A DNA stretch of 27,249 bases, from assembly GCA_001275005.1 (NCBI GenBank), contig JWZX01000811.1, positions 1 to 27,249 of the forward strand, given 5' to 3'. Made by a program: the position numbers and the translations under genes. The notes beneath the pieces were generated by a model that saw only the letters and a list, made by a program, of their open reading frames with translations, made no database searches and was not told where the DNA came from. This DNA is from Chrysochromulina tobinii (taxonomy: Eukaryota > Haptophyta > Prymnesiales > Chrysochromulinaceae). This document shows positions 1 through 8,581 of this stretch, piece by piece. The number at the start of each line of letters is the position of its first letter. Position 1 is the first letter of the stretch.

Positions 1-457
1 GGCGGGCGGCGCGGCGGGCGGCGCGGCGGGGAGCGTCACCGCCGAGACGCTGCGCGATCGGTGTGAGCTCATCCCACGTACCACCGCCTCTGCGGGCGTC
101 GCGGTCGTGTTCAAAGGAGCGGCGGAAGAGCCACCCTCCCTTACCTTGGGACCTCCGGACGCTGCGCCCGAGCCGTCGGTAGATGTGTCCGCCCTGCTGG
201 GCGACGGGCGTGCCCTGACCGCCCGCCTCGTGCCCGCAGCTGTCCTGATGACCCTCGGCTCGGCGCGGGGGAGTGCAGGCGGGCGCCCACGCGCGGCGCT
301 GCCCCCATGGCTCGGCCAGAGCTGGGGTCCGAGCGAGGCTGCACTCGACGAGCGGAGGGCCGGTGAAGCGGCTGAAGCCGAGCAGGAAGCCGCTGTCCGC
401 TCCCAGCGGCACACACGTATCGACCAGATCCTGGACGATGCCGAGGGCGAGGAGTAG
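1..457 (+). CDS. C-terminal part of an unrecognised protein (5' end outside window)
   Basis: A reading frame is open from base 2 to a TAG stop at 455-457, so this looks like the last exon or 3' part of a gene that starts left of the window. It begins with a low-complexity Ala/Gly stretch encoded by GGC/GCG repeats, then a short segment containing LRDRCELIP, then a Pro/Ala-rich region. It ends in a charged tail (RRAGEAAEAEQEAAVRSQ, then RIDQILDDAEGEE) that is probably helical. I recognise no domain. The only upstream initiator in the frame is a GTG at 107, which I do not believe is a start. Splicing near base 61 (GTGTGAGC) is possible, so the first 60 bases may not belong to the same exon. Codon use is GC-rich like the neighbouring genes. 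Confidence 0.45.
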   Translation, partial: AGGAAGGAAGSVTAETLRDRCELIPRTTASAGVAVVFKGAAEEPPSLTLGPPDAAPEPSVDVSALLGDGRALTARLVPAAVLMTLGSARGSAGGRPRAALPPWLGQSWGPSEAALDERRAGEAAEAEQEAAVRSQRHTRIDQILDDAEGEE

Positions 458-974
458 GCCGGCCCGGCCGCGTCCGCTGCATCTAGATTCTACTCGACGA
501 GCGTAGCTACGATTTCCACACTATAATACAGTAATCCGGCGTAGAAAGACGTAGCCACAATCCACGAATCCAGCGGTATCCACAATCCAGCAAGCACGAT
601 GGGTCGAAACCATGTGGTCGACGAACCCGGGAATCATTCCGTGAAGACTCTAGACTGATCGAAAAAGTTAGAAAAAAGCTTTCACCTCTGTTGTGTGTCC
701 CGGCTTGTTTGTTGTCGACAACCCGTGTCTTTTTACGACAACCCGTGTTATCGGGTCGCGTCTGTCGTGTTATCGTTCACACGGCTCACGGGAAACTCAC
801 GGTACGCGTGCGCCGCGCCGCGTTGTTGCACCGAACAGTTCGTCCCTTCGAGTTGGGCGCATGCGCACTATTTATGATGGATGGGCCACTCATCTCCAGG
901 AGCCCGCACTACCCAACACGCTCCGGGTAGACCCAAAGTTCACGCCTCGCAGCGGCTCTCGGATCCGTGCTGCC
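458..974. other. Intergenic stretch, no gene recognised
   Basis: This stretch is less GC-rich than the genes and has no convincing reading frame. An AT-rich patch around 518-532 lies just beyond the stop of the left-edge gene and could be part of its 3' end. A short direct repeat, CGACAACCCGTGT, occurs at about 716 and 736. Reading frames through 690-930 have mixed codon use and no recognisable protein. Confidence 0.4.
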
Positions 975-1588
975 CAAGCTCCAGGGCTTGATTTGGAGGG
1001 CCATTATGCCGATCGTAGCGGATCGGTTTCGAACGACGAAGACTACCACATCAAGACAGTTGCAGCGTTACACGAAACCTTGTCTGCCGTCGGTGTGGGA
1101 AGCCAGACTGTCATACCTCCATGTGTGCAAGCTGCGATAGAAGTGGTCGCACACTCGATGCTGTGGGACCGCACCTGCTCTGACGTCTCTTTTCGGTTCC
1201 TGCTGTGTGAGCAGATGCGGGCCACCGTCCCGGAGACAGTCATAGGCATGGCGGAGCATCCGTATTCTTGCCACCTACAAGTGCTGGACGTGTGGGAATT
1301 CACTTTTGTCGGCCAACCAGCGCTCGGCTCGAGCACGGCCCGCCGGCTTGGCAAGGCAGCCGCAAGGCGGCTGCCGAGAAGGCAGAGAGCCACCTGGATG
1401 CTGCCGTGGTTGAGCTGGGGCGGGCCGTGACGGCACTGAAGCTCGCGCACGGGCCTGGCCACACCCTGACGCTGCGAGCAGAGGAGGCACACGCCGCGCT
1501 GCTCGCGGCCATCGATTCGAACCGAATCGCCCGAGGCGTGGCTGATGTGGGGGTCCCTTTTGCGAAGCATCCATTTGGGTACATGTAG
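975..1588 (+). pseudogene. Possible gene remnant or poorly resolved exons with a TPR-like C-terminal helix pair
   Basis: Two neighbouring plus-strand frames look weakly protein-like. Roughly 975-1310 encodes a segment with DEDYHIKTVAALHETLSAVG and further plausible helices. About 1365-1585 in another frame encodes an Ala/Leu-rich helical stretch with HGPGHTLTLRAEEAHAALL, ending at a TAG at 1586-1588. The HGPxH pattern occurs in TPR-type helices, for example in SMYD and kinesin light chain proteins, but the match is short. Joining the frames would need an intron near 1310-1365. There is no clear start codon. It could be the 3' end of a spliced gene, a decayed copy, or chance. Confidence 0.2.
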
Positions 1589-2183
1589 CGGTAGAGTCTC
1601 ATTGAGAGTTGGCGGTTGCGAATCATCAACTGCATCGTGACTAACCCTGGGCTAGGCACCATGGCTAGGCACTTAGAAAACTAGGCGACCGACCGGACTC
1701 GAGCGACTAGCACGCCCCGGACTTTCGAGATCGAGCGTTCGACTTAGCACCGACTGCGCCAAGCGAGCCCGCTATATGTGGAGCCGCTGATAATGGTCCT
1801 AAGCGGCCGTTACTATGTACTAACCGGGTCGTCAACGACGCGTGCGATGTTCGTTAACACTATAAGTACCCAACCGAGCACGAACTGTGAACGAGTGTGA
1901 TGTGCGAGGTGTTGCCCTTCACGTATTTGGTATTTGAGTTTGCTTTGTAAGTCTGTACGTATCAGTGTGTTGGTAACCGCATCCGTATGTACGCCGGTCC
2001 GGTGTCTGGGGGTTTCGAAAGAACCATTGGCTGTGAATGAAGTCACGGCTGTGCTGCTTACGTGTTGTGTGTATTCATAATGAATGAAGTTACCGTACAT
2101 GTATGACGCTGAACGCGCGCGAGCCAGGTTTTGCAATGTTTTTCCCGTAACGTGGTCTTGTACGCCCCACGAGGTCCTCGCGG
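1589..2183. other. Intergenic stretch upstream of the GT-A-like gene
   Basis: No gene recognised. The stretch is AT-richer than its surroundings and has stops in all frames. A short direct repeat GGCTAGGCAC lies near 1651-1672. The last couple of hundred bases should hold the promoter and 5' leader of the gene starting at 2184, but I see no clear TATA element. Confidence 0.4.
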
Positions 2184-3128
2184 ATGTGGCGTTCCATTTC
2201 GCGCCTCACGCGACCCTGTCTGGCCGCTGCGTCGGTCGTGGCTGCGCGCGCGACGCTTACGCTTGCGGAACCCAGCCCGCCTCCGCATGCCACGCCCTCG
2301 GCGGCGGTGGCCAGCAGCTCATTTGAGTCGCTTCTTGGCCGTGTGGCTTCCCTGGAGACGGTGCTCTTGCATGGCAGCCCGGCAAACTTCGTGGTCGTAT
2401 CGTGCACGTTTTACCCGAACATGGCGGACCCGCGCTTCAAGCTCGGCGTGGAGGCGTGCCGTCGCGCCAAGGCCCTCGGCATCCGTCTGCTGCTCGTGGA
2501 TGCTTCGCCGCCCGAAGTGCGTGAGGCACTGCGTGAGGCAGGCGCCGAGGTGCACGTGCAGACGGCGCGCGGGCGCAAAGGAGCTGCGCTCCGCGAGGCC
2601 ATTGGCATCGCGCGCTCGCAACTCCCACCTGATGGCGTCATCTGCTTCCAGGAGCTCGAGAAGGTGGAGATGATCGGGCTGCAGCGAGAGGTGGTCGCGT
2701 ATGTGGTCAGCTCCGGCTGCGATGTGTGCGTGCCGCGCCGGGACGATAGCCTTTTCCGTCGCTCGTACCCCATCGAGCAGTACCACTCGGAGAACTTTGT
2801 CAACCGGTACCTCGACACGCTCGGCAGTGCGGTCGGGCTGCCCACGCTTGATTGGACATTTGGTCCGGTGGCATTCCGTGCCGCAGCGGCCAGCTTTTGG
2901 TTGCAAAACGACGGCGAGCTCTGGGACGCTCAGATTGTGCCGTTCATCCGGGCGGCACGCTGGGGCGGTGCGCGGTGCGAGGGCCTCCAGGTCCAATATT
3001 CCCATCCGGAGCCCATGAAGCGTGAAGAGGAGGGAGTGGCCGCCTGGTCTGAGAAGCGGCTGATGCAGCTCAACTTCCTTTTCAAGGAGGTGGGCGGCGC
3101 GCTCAAGGAGGAGGCTCCCCCGGCATGA
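2184..3128 (+). CDS. GT-A-fold glycosyltransferase-like protein with N-terminal targeting sequence
   Basis: 314 residues, intronless, starting at an ATG. Residues 1-29 (MWRSISRLTRPCLAAASVVA and following) are Arg/Ala/Ser-rich without acidic residues, fitting a mitochondrial-type presequence or a short signal anchor. From about residue 67 comes an alpha/beta nucleotide-sugar-transferase-like core: a first strand FVVVSCTFYPN, an Arg/Lys-rich helix, the strand IRLLLVDAS, then GRKGAALREAI. The acidic motif FQELEKVEMIG follows near residues 155-165, then LDWTFGPVAF. The order strand, GRKG loop, acidic EKxE motif resembles family-2-like and mannosylglycerate-synthase-like glycosyltransferases and related uncharacterised eukaryotic proteins. 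Donor and acceptor cannot be read from the sequence. No canonical DxD is obvious, so the enzymatic assignment is an inference from fold-like patterns. Confidence 0.6.
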   Translation: MWRSISRLTRPCLAAASVVAARATLTLAEPSPPPHATPSAAVASSSFESLLGRVASLETVLLHGSPANFVVVSCTFYPNMADPRFKLGVEACRRAKALGIRLLLVDASPPEVREALREAGAEVHVQTARGRKGAALREAIGIARSQLPPDGVICFQELEKVEMIGLQREVVAYVVSSGCDVCVPRRDDSLFRRSYPIEQYHSENFVNRYLDTLGSAVGLPTLDWTFGPVAFRAAAASFWLQNDGELWDAQIVPFIRAARWGGARCEGLQVQYSHPEPMKREEEGVAAWSEKRLMQLNFLFKEVGGALKEEAPPA

Positions 3129-3424
3129 GCGGTGAGGTAATGCTCCAGTGTTTGTGTGCTAGTGTGTGCATGTGTCATGATACTGTCATGATGCGCGTGC
3201 CAAGCGCGTGCGCATGATCGGCTGCCGAGCGAGAAGTAAGCTGAACATAAACTGTGCTTTCTTGAGGGGTACATGTGAACGCGAGAGCGCGCCGTACTGG
3301 TAAACGCGCGAGCGCGCCGTACTGGCGATCGGCGAAGTCCACCATGCGAAGAGGAGGATCGGGGCCGGACCGGTGGTGGAGTGAGCGCAAGAAGGGACCG
3401 CGAAATAACTGACTGACTGATGCG
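3129..3424. repeat. Intergenic spacer with a 25-bp direct repeat
   Basis: The spacer between the GT-A-like gene and the fucosyltransferase-like gene contains two near-identical copies of AACGCGAGAGCGCGCCGTAC followed by TGG, at about 3278-3300 and 3303-3325, one mismatch apart with a 25-base period. They end about 100 bases before the next ATG, so they could lie in its promoter or 5' leader. No function is evident. Confidence 0.5.
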
Positions 3425-5080
3425 ATGAGTGCACGACACGCTGCTGCGCGCCTTCCGAATGGTCGCTCCGCCGCCGCCGCCGACGCGGGCATCGGCGACC
3501 CGGACGACGAGCGCCCTACCGTCCAGCGTCGTTCTGGCCGCAGGCTCCTTTTCATCGCCTCTCCGTTGGTCCTCGCGGCTTGCTTAGGTATTATCACCCT
3601 CGGTGCGTCGGCTTGGCAAGTGCAGAGGAGCGAGTCTAGGAGGTGGGGTGAGCCGCTGTCGCACTATGGATCAGAGTCCATCTTACCGAGACGCGACTCG
3701 ACTGCCGCTGTCAAGCTCCCAGCAGCAGCATGGAAGAGCGTGGCTCCGCCGTCTCCCTCAGCTGCATTGGCAGGCACCGAGGGCAGGCGCCGTGCTGCTG
3801 GCCGATCCTCGCAGTCGGGCGGCGGCCCAGTCCTCGCACGTCTCCGCGCTGTAGGCCACAGCGCCTCTGGCGGCGGCCACGTGCGCATCGGTGCACCCAA
3901 GGATGAGAGCCTCCCGCCCGCTGAGCTCAAGGCGCTGCGCCGGAGGTTCCACAGGCGCAAGTTCCTCTTTCCGCTCCTCGACCAGGGGCCGAACAACCAA
4001 TTCCTGCAGTTCCGCGTTGCGCTGCAGAAGGCACATGCGCTCAACCGCACGCTCGTCCTTCCCATCTGGCTGCCCCATAATCCCAAGTTCCTACACTTCC
4101 ATCCAGGAGCGCCCGCCACGGCGTCGCGTGACAAGCGTCTCGAGCAGATGTGGTACCCGTTCGAAGTGGCCTTCGATGCGCCCAGCTTGCAGCTTTACGT
4201 GCGCATCATCCCGCTCGCCACCTTCCGGCAACTCACCGCAGGCAAGCTCGAGCGCTGCCTCGCACACAAGGGCGGCTTCGACGTCTATCTTCGACTCGCT
4301 CGCCTGAGTTGCGAGAGCTTCGATGAGCTGCCTGAGCAGGGCGTGGCGGGCGCATCCGAGGTGCGCGAGCGGCTGGCCGCCGCCAAGGACGTGCGCTTCC
4401 TTGGCTTCCATCAATACGACCACGAGCTGGGCACGCGCGACCGGCACTATGAGTACCTGCGATGGGCGCGGCCGGTCATGGAGCTCGCGTCCCAGCTCGA
4501 GGCGGAGATCTTCAACGGCAGCCGCTATCTCGCCGCGCACGTGCGCGTGCCCGACGCGCACTGGGAGCGCAACGACTGCAAGCACACGATCAACGGGCAG
4601 CCCGCGCATTCGGTCTCGTGTGGAGACCCGCTGCGGAGCATCAACCACACCTCGATGGCGTCTGAGATGGTCCACGCGCTCGGCACGGCGCGTCGCGCGC
4701 TCGAGAGTGATGGTGGCAGGAGCATCGAGCTCGATGGTAGCAGCAGCAGCAGCAGCAGCAACAGCAGCGGCGGCAGCAGCCTGAGTGCCGTCTACTTGGC
4801 TTCGAACATGAACTGCTCGGACGCGCGCGTGGCGGGTGTGGCCGCGTCGCTCGAGTCCAAGCACGTGCGCCTCGTGTGTGCCCAGCCGCGGCTACTCGAG
4901 CTCGTGGCGCACGACCACTTCGTCGCCTCGCTCGTCGAGCAGGAGATGTGCGCTCGTGCACACGCCTTCGTTGGCTCCAAGTACTCGACATGGACCGACA
5001 CCGTCCTGGGTATCCGCTCGCACGCCAAGCGAACCGACAGCTCGAGCTTCGAGGATCTCTGGGCGTCGGGGGTCAGGTGA
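3425..5080 (+). CDS. Type II membrane O-fucosyltransferase-like protein
   Basis: 551 residues, single exon, ATG start. Residues 1-39 form a basic cytosolic tail, 40-63 a hydrophobic signal anchor (LLFIASPLVLAACLGIITLG), followed by a low-complexity stem: the usual topology of a Golgi or ER glycosyltransferase. The lumenal domain shows GDP-fucose O-fucosyltransferase motifs. These are DQGPNNQFLQFRVALQKAHA at 186-205 (variant of the GGxNNQ nucleotide-binding motif), AAHVRVPDAHW around H372/R374 (variant of the HxRxxD motif), and the C-terminal HAFVGSKYSTWTDTVLGIR ending near 531. Several Asn-X-Ser/Thr sites fit a lumenal location. A Ser-rich insert at about 439-457 is encoded by an AGC trinucleotide tract (4739-4790) and probably forms a disordered loop. 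Family membership is well supported; the acceptor (protein or glycan) is unknown. Confidence 0.8.
   Translation: MSARHAAARLPNGRSAAAADAGIGDPDDERPTVQRRSGRRLLFIASPLVLAACLGIITLGASAWQVQRSESRRWGEPLSHYGSESILPRRDSTAAVKLPAAAWKSVAPPSPSAALAGTEGRRRAAGRSSQSGGGPVLARLRAVGHSASGGGHVRIGAPKDESLPPAELKALRRRFHRRKFLFPLLDQGPNNQFLQFRVALQKAHALNRTLVLPIWLPHNPKFLHFHPGAPATASRDKRLEQMWYPFEVAFDAPSLQLYVRIIPLATFRQLTAGKLERCLAHKGGFDVYLRLARLSCESFDELPEQGVAGASEVRERLAAAKDVRFLGFHQYDHELGTRDRHYEYLRWARPVMELASQLEAEIFNGSRYLAAHVRVPDAHWERNDCKHTINGQPAHSVSCGDPLRSINHTSMASEMVHALGTARRALESDGGRSIELDGSSSSSSSNSSGGSSLSAVYLASNMNCSDARVAGVAASLESKHVRLVCAQPRLLELVAHDHFVASLVEQEMCARAHAFVGSKYSTWTDTVLGIRSHAKRTDSSSFEDLWASGVR
4738..4782 (+). repeat. AGC trinucleotide tract inside coding sequence
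   Basis: About eight uninterrupted AGC codons followed by AAC/AGC/GGC variants encode a run of serines with some Asn and Gly. The tract lies between two conserved parts of the fucosyltransferase-like domain, so it is an expandable low-complexity loop. Confidence 0.8.
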
Positions 5081-5337
5081 TCAGTGTGCGCTGAAGCTGT
5101 GGGGAAAAACCTAGCCGTCGATAAACGCGCTATACCGGCGGGTTTAACGCTACGCCGGCCAACCTAGATCCTAAGTAGCCGTAGCCAGATAACCATTTTG
5201 GCGAAAACTGTACAACCTGGCCGCCACGTTCACCTTCTTGAAAAAATCGTACCCCGGAAGACGCGAAGGCATGAGCGAGCACGAGGCGAGGGTCGCGGTC
5301 GGGTGGCCGATCACATCGCATGATGATTCTCCCGACG

Positions 5338-6537
5338 CTACTTGCTTTGGATTGGGGGCTGCGGCGGCGGCGACGGAAGCATGGTGCTGACCTCTACAAT
5401 CGCAGATCGGAATCGCTCCCAGCCGCCACTCGTCTGCGTGTAGAAGAGCCAAGCGAGGGTATGGTTCTTCGCACGAATCTCGGCGACCGTGGTGACTCCA
5501 TACGCATCGATCTCATGAGCGTGCGCTTCCGACTCCGCCTTCGTCATGGGCAGGATTCCGAAGGGCGTTCGCACGCCGCCCGGCACAGGCACGACCGTCG
5601 AGGCCCCCCAACTCCGCCCGTCCGACGAGCATGTGGCGCCGAACCCCTCGCCCTCTCGACCGATGAAGTCGTGAATGGCAACGAACCCGTCGGCTATTCG
5701 AGAGATGATCGGGTTCTCGAGGTTCCCGTTGCTACTGCTGAGGCACGGGGCGGCCTCCGGGTGCGAGGGATCGTCGGGGTTGTACCGCTCCCAAGGCCCT
5801 GTCAGGCTCGGTGCCATCGCGAGCGAGACTGGCCACTTCCCTTCACCTGGGCTGCTGGGCTGCCAGCCTGCCTCCTGGTGCGACGTGCCGACCATGGCAG
5901 CAAACCTACCGTCCTCGAGCTGGTATGGATACATCGAGTCGGTCCCTTGCAGGCCCTGGCAGGGGAACCACGTCCCAAACTGGTCAGGCCCAAGTAACAC
6001 CTTGTCTGTCGATCGCCAATCTCCGCTGTCTCCAAAGTCCGAGTCGAGACCGTCGTCGCCAGGCTCGCTGGCTTCGGCGTAGTAGATGGTACCCTCGAAA
6101 TTGCCCAGCCACCCCGAGTAGTTGTGCCCCCCCGAACGGTATCCAACGTACGTGAAGATCCATCGATCATTCGTCGGGTCATGCACAAGGAAGGGGCCCC
6201 AGCTTGCCGCGTGTGGATCCGTGCCATCCGTGTTACCAGAGCTCTCGCGAAGCGTGCGGCGACGCGTCCAGTTGTACCCGTCTTGGCTACGCCACACACC
6301 TATGCGCATCTTGACCCACATGGGGTCTTCAAACATCTCTGCGGCAATCATCACCAGATCGCCCGCCTTGGAACGCACCACAATTCCATCCTCAAGGCCA
6401 TGCTTGTTATCGGGCTGCATGGTCTGGTTGATGAGATCGGGGTTGGCCCTCTGCTGCACGATGCGGATGTCTGGGCACTCGAGAGACGCCTCAACTGGTC
6501 TCGCGAGTGCCAGACCCGCGAGCGCGACGATCAGCAT
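5338..6537 (-). CDS. Secreted beta-propeller glycoside-hydrolase-like protein (GH43/GH32-like fold)
   Basis: 399 residues from the first ATG in the frame (6535-6537). Residues 1-18 are a clear signal peptide (MLIVALAGLALARPVEA), probably cleaved before SLECPD. The mature protein has repeated beta-rich motifs typical of five-bladed propeller glycosidases: GLEDGIVVRSKAGDLVMIAA, VWRSQDGYNWTRR, WGPFLVHDPTNDRWIFTYVG, EGTIYYAEAS, PYQLEDGRFAAMVGTSH, PSLTGPWERYNP, ENPIISRIADGFVAIHDF and ATCSSDGRSWG. The SxDGxxW and LTGPWE strings are common in GH43, GH32 and related sugar-processing propellers. I cannot assign catalytic acids with confidence, so it could be a non-catalytic or divergent member. It is likely secreted or lumenal and acts on polysaccharide. 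It is convergent with the fucosyltransferase-like gene and divergent from the zinc transporter, with about 206 bases between the two starts. Confidence 0.65.
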   Translation of the reverse strand: MLIVALAGLALARPVEASLECPDIRIVQQRANPDLINQTMQPDNKHGLEDGIVVRSKAGDLVMIAAEMFEDPMWVKMRIGVWRSQDGYNWTRRRTLRESSGNTDGTDPHAASWGPFLVHDPTNDRWIFTYVGYRSGGHNYSGWLGNFEGTIYYAEASEPGDDGLDSDFGDSGDWRSTDKVLLGPDQFGTWFPCQGLQGTDSMYPYQLEDGRFAAMVGTSHQEAGWQPSSPGEGKWPVSLAMAPSLTGPWERYNPDDPSHPEAAPCLSSSNGNLENPIISRIADGFVAIHDFIGREGEGFGATCSSDGRSWGASTVVPVPGGVRTPFGILPMTKAESEAHAHEIDAYGVTTVAEIRAKNHTLAWLFYTQTSGGWERFRSAIVEVSTMLPSPPPQPPIQSK

Positions 6538-6743
6538 CGGTAAAATGTAGGAGGTTTGCACACCGAGAGCCCGCGAAGAAGCTGTGAATACGAAGGCTCT
6601 GAATGCATCCAGTCAGCCCCGCGGTGTTCACACCTCGAACTCGAGACGATACCGAACATCACGGTGACGTGCTTCGGTAACTCGGGTTGGTACCGAAAGC
6701 GTACTCGACTTCCGCTCATCGCAGCGCTCGGAATTCACGAGGT
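6538..6743. promoter_or_regulatory. Divergent intergenic promoter region
   Basis: The start codons of the secreted propeller gene (minus) and the zinc transporter (plus) are about 206 bases apart, so both promoters must lie here or overlap the gene ends. No TATA box or metal-response element was recognised. Confidence 0.4.
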
Positions 6744-8264
6744 ATGGCGGCCGATGACCCGCTTCTCACGGCCGAGCCGGATGAGCATGCTGCGAACAAA
6801 CGGAAGTTGCTCATAGGCGCAGCTATGTGCACCGGCTTCATGCTCACTGAAATCATCGGTGGTTGGCTTGCTGGAAGCCTCGCAGTGATGACCGATGCTG
6901 CGCATATGCTCTCAGACGTTGCCGGGTGCGTGCTGCCCCTGAAATGCTCTGCTGCTGCCTTGCCTGCCGCGCTTGTCGCTGCTGCTTTGCGTGCCACGCG
7001 CATCGCTGCTACCTTGCCTGCCGCGCGCGTCGCTGCTACCGTTCGCAAGCAACAGCAGCATTGAGCGGTGCCTTGTGCCTGTGCCCGTGGCAGCTTCCTG
7101 GTCAGCGTGCTCGCTCTCTTCCTGTCGAGCCGCAAGGCGGATGCGACGTACACCTTCGGCTATCACCGTGCTGAGACGCTCGGCGCGCTGGCGAGCATCC
7201 TGGTTGTGTGGATGATGACTGCCATTCTGCTCTTCGAGGCTGCTCATCGCCTCATCCAGCCCGAGATTGTCGACGGACCGCTCATGTTTGGCGTGTCGGT
7301 GCTGGGCGTGGTGATGAACGTGCTGCTCATGCAGGTGCTCGGGCACGACCATGGGCATGGCGATCACGGCCATGGCCACTCGCACGGCCACTCGCACAGC
7401 CATGGCCATGCGCCACCCGCCTACCAGCCGCCAAAACTGCCCATCTCGCACGGGCACGGCCATCAAGAGGAGCACGACCATGGGCATGCAGAGCACCATG
7501 CCGCGGAGCACGGGCACGGCCATCACGAGGAGCACGACCACGACTGTGTCCACGACCACGAGGGAGGGGGTGATGAGCACAGCCACGGCTTATCCCTAAG
7601 TCACGGCTCCTCCGGAAGTCATGAGGAGCGCAGCCAGGAGCATGGTCATGGCGTGACGTCGGGCAGCCACGACTGCTGCGATGGGCACCACGAGGAGGAG
7701 GAGGGCGGGCACGGCGCTCACCACGACGACGCGGAGGAGAAGAGCCTAGCGGTCAGGGCCGCGATGGCGCACGTCATCGGCGACATTATCGCGTCGCTCG
7801 GCGTTTGCCTGTCTGCCGGCCTTATCTGGGCCTTCCACGACCGCTGGCTCGATAGCGACGGCATCTCGTACTGGTATCGGGCAGACCCTATTTGCACCTT
7901 CCTCTTCTCCTTCCTAGTACTCTCCTCGACCTGGTCGACGATGAGCGAGGGCATGCACGTGCTCATGGCGGGCGCGCCGCTCAATGCGGACACACCCTCG
8001 CTGCTCCGGCGCCTGCAGGCCATCCCGAACGTGGTCAACGTCCACGACCTTCACGTGTGGGCCACCTCGAGCGATAAGATCAACGTGTGGGCGCACTTGA
8101 CCATCAAGTCGGGCACTGACACGACTGCGGTCCTCTATGCTGCACAGAAGGTCGCCAAGTCGATTGGGTGCCACCACACGTGCTTCCAGCTCGAGGACCA
8201 GCTCACATACGACCTGAGAGTCGAGGGCGATGAGTGCTACATGCCTGGGCATGTGCACCCGTGA
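6744..8264 (+). CDS. ZnT-type zinc transporter (cation diffusion facilitator), one intron
   Basis: Exons 6744-6925 and 7094-8264 give a 450-residue protein; the 168-base GT-AG intron restores the family sequence DVAG|FLVSVLALFLSSRKAD. It is a six-helix cation diffusion facilitator that exports Zn2+ from the cytosol or into organelles. The first helices include AAMCTGFMLTEIIGGWLAGS; the metal site in helix 2 is HMLSD (H54, D58) and that in helix 5 is HVIGD (H287, D291), the HxxxD pair typical of the ZnT2/ZnT4-like group. Between helices 4 and 5, residues 145-275 form a very long His/Asp/Glu/Gly loop with many HGH and HDH motifs, much longer than in most relatives and presumably a metal-sensing or metal-buffering loop. 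The C-terminal cytosolic domain (VVNVHDLHVWATSSDKINVW) is complete. The membrane compartment cannot be told from the sequence. Confidence 0.92.
6926..7093 (+). repeat. Zinc transporter intron made largely of three 27-bp tandem repeats
   Basis: The intron starts GTGCGTG and ends CAG. Three consecutive 27-base units lie at 6958-6984, 6985-7011 and 7012-7038, each of the form CCTTGCCTGCCGCGC followed by GTCGCTGCTG or a close variant. An in-frame stop at 7062-7064 and restoration of the conserved ZnT sequence on removal support it being an intron. Confidence 0.85.
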
Positions 8265-8581
8265 GCGCCGCCGCACGTCACGTCTGCGCTCGATTTGCGC
8301 ACACGTGATGCTCCCCGCGCCAGCAAAGGGAATGGCAGCCAGGCAGGCGGCGCCAACACGTCGTGTATCGCGAGTACGTCGGTGGCGTGGAGCGTCGGTC
8401 ACCGACGTCGAGACTTGCATGGTACCGTACTCGCCGCGCCCCGTCGCGCGTCGCTGCACTCTATAGGTGGTATAACACGTGCCGAGCCCTAACGCCTAAG
8501 ATATACAAGTGACTAGACGAGAGCAATCCAACTTTCCGAACGCAAGTAGCGTTCTAGCGTAAATCGGATCACGACCCCGCT
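8265..8581. other. Convergent intergenic region
   Basis: This stretch separates the ends of the zinc transporter (plus) and the cyclase-like gene (minus). It must contain both 3' untranslated regions. No gene or RNA was recognised. Confidence 0.4.

Noticed and set aside
693-1430. Long plus-strand reading frame of 245 codons
   Set aside because: It begins at a non-ATG codon, its first half is low-complexity and basic with mixed codon use, and no domain is visible across the whole. Only the later part is kept as a doubtful remnant.
3129-3424. Duplicated segment as a possible tRNA or small RNA gene
   Set aside because: I could not fold a cloverleaf or find A/B-box-like sequence. The 25-bp copies are explained as a simple tandem duplication.
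4091-4864. Minus-strand frame of 257 codons
   Set aside because: It is the antisense shadow of the O-fucosyltransferase-like gene, with Ala/Arg/Val-rich composition and no domain.
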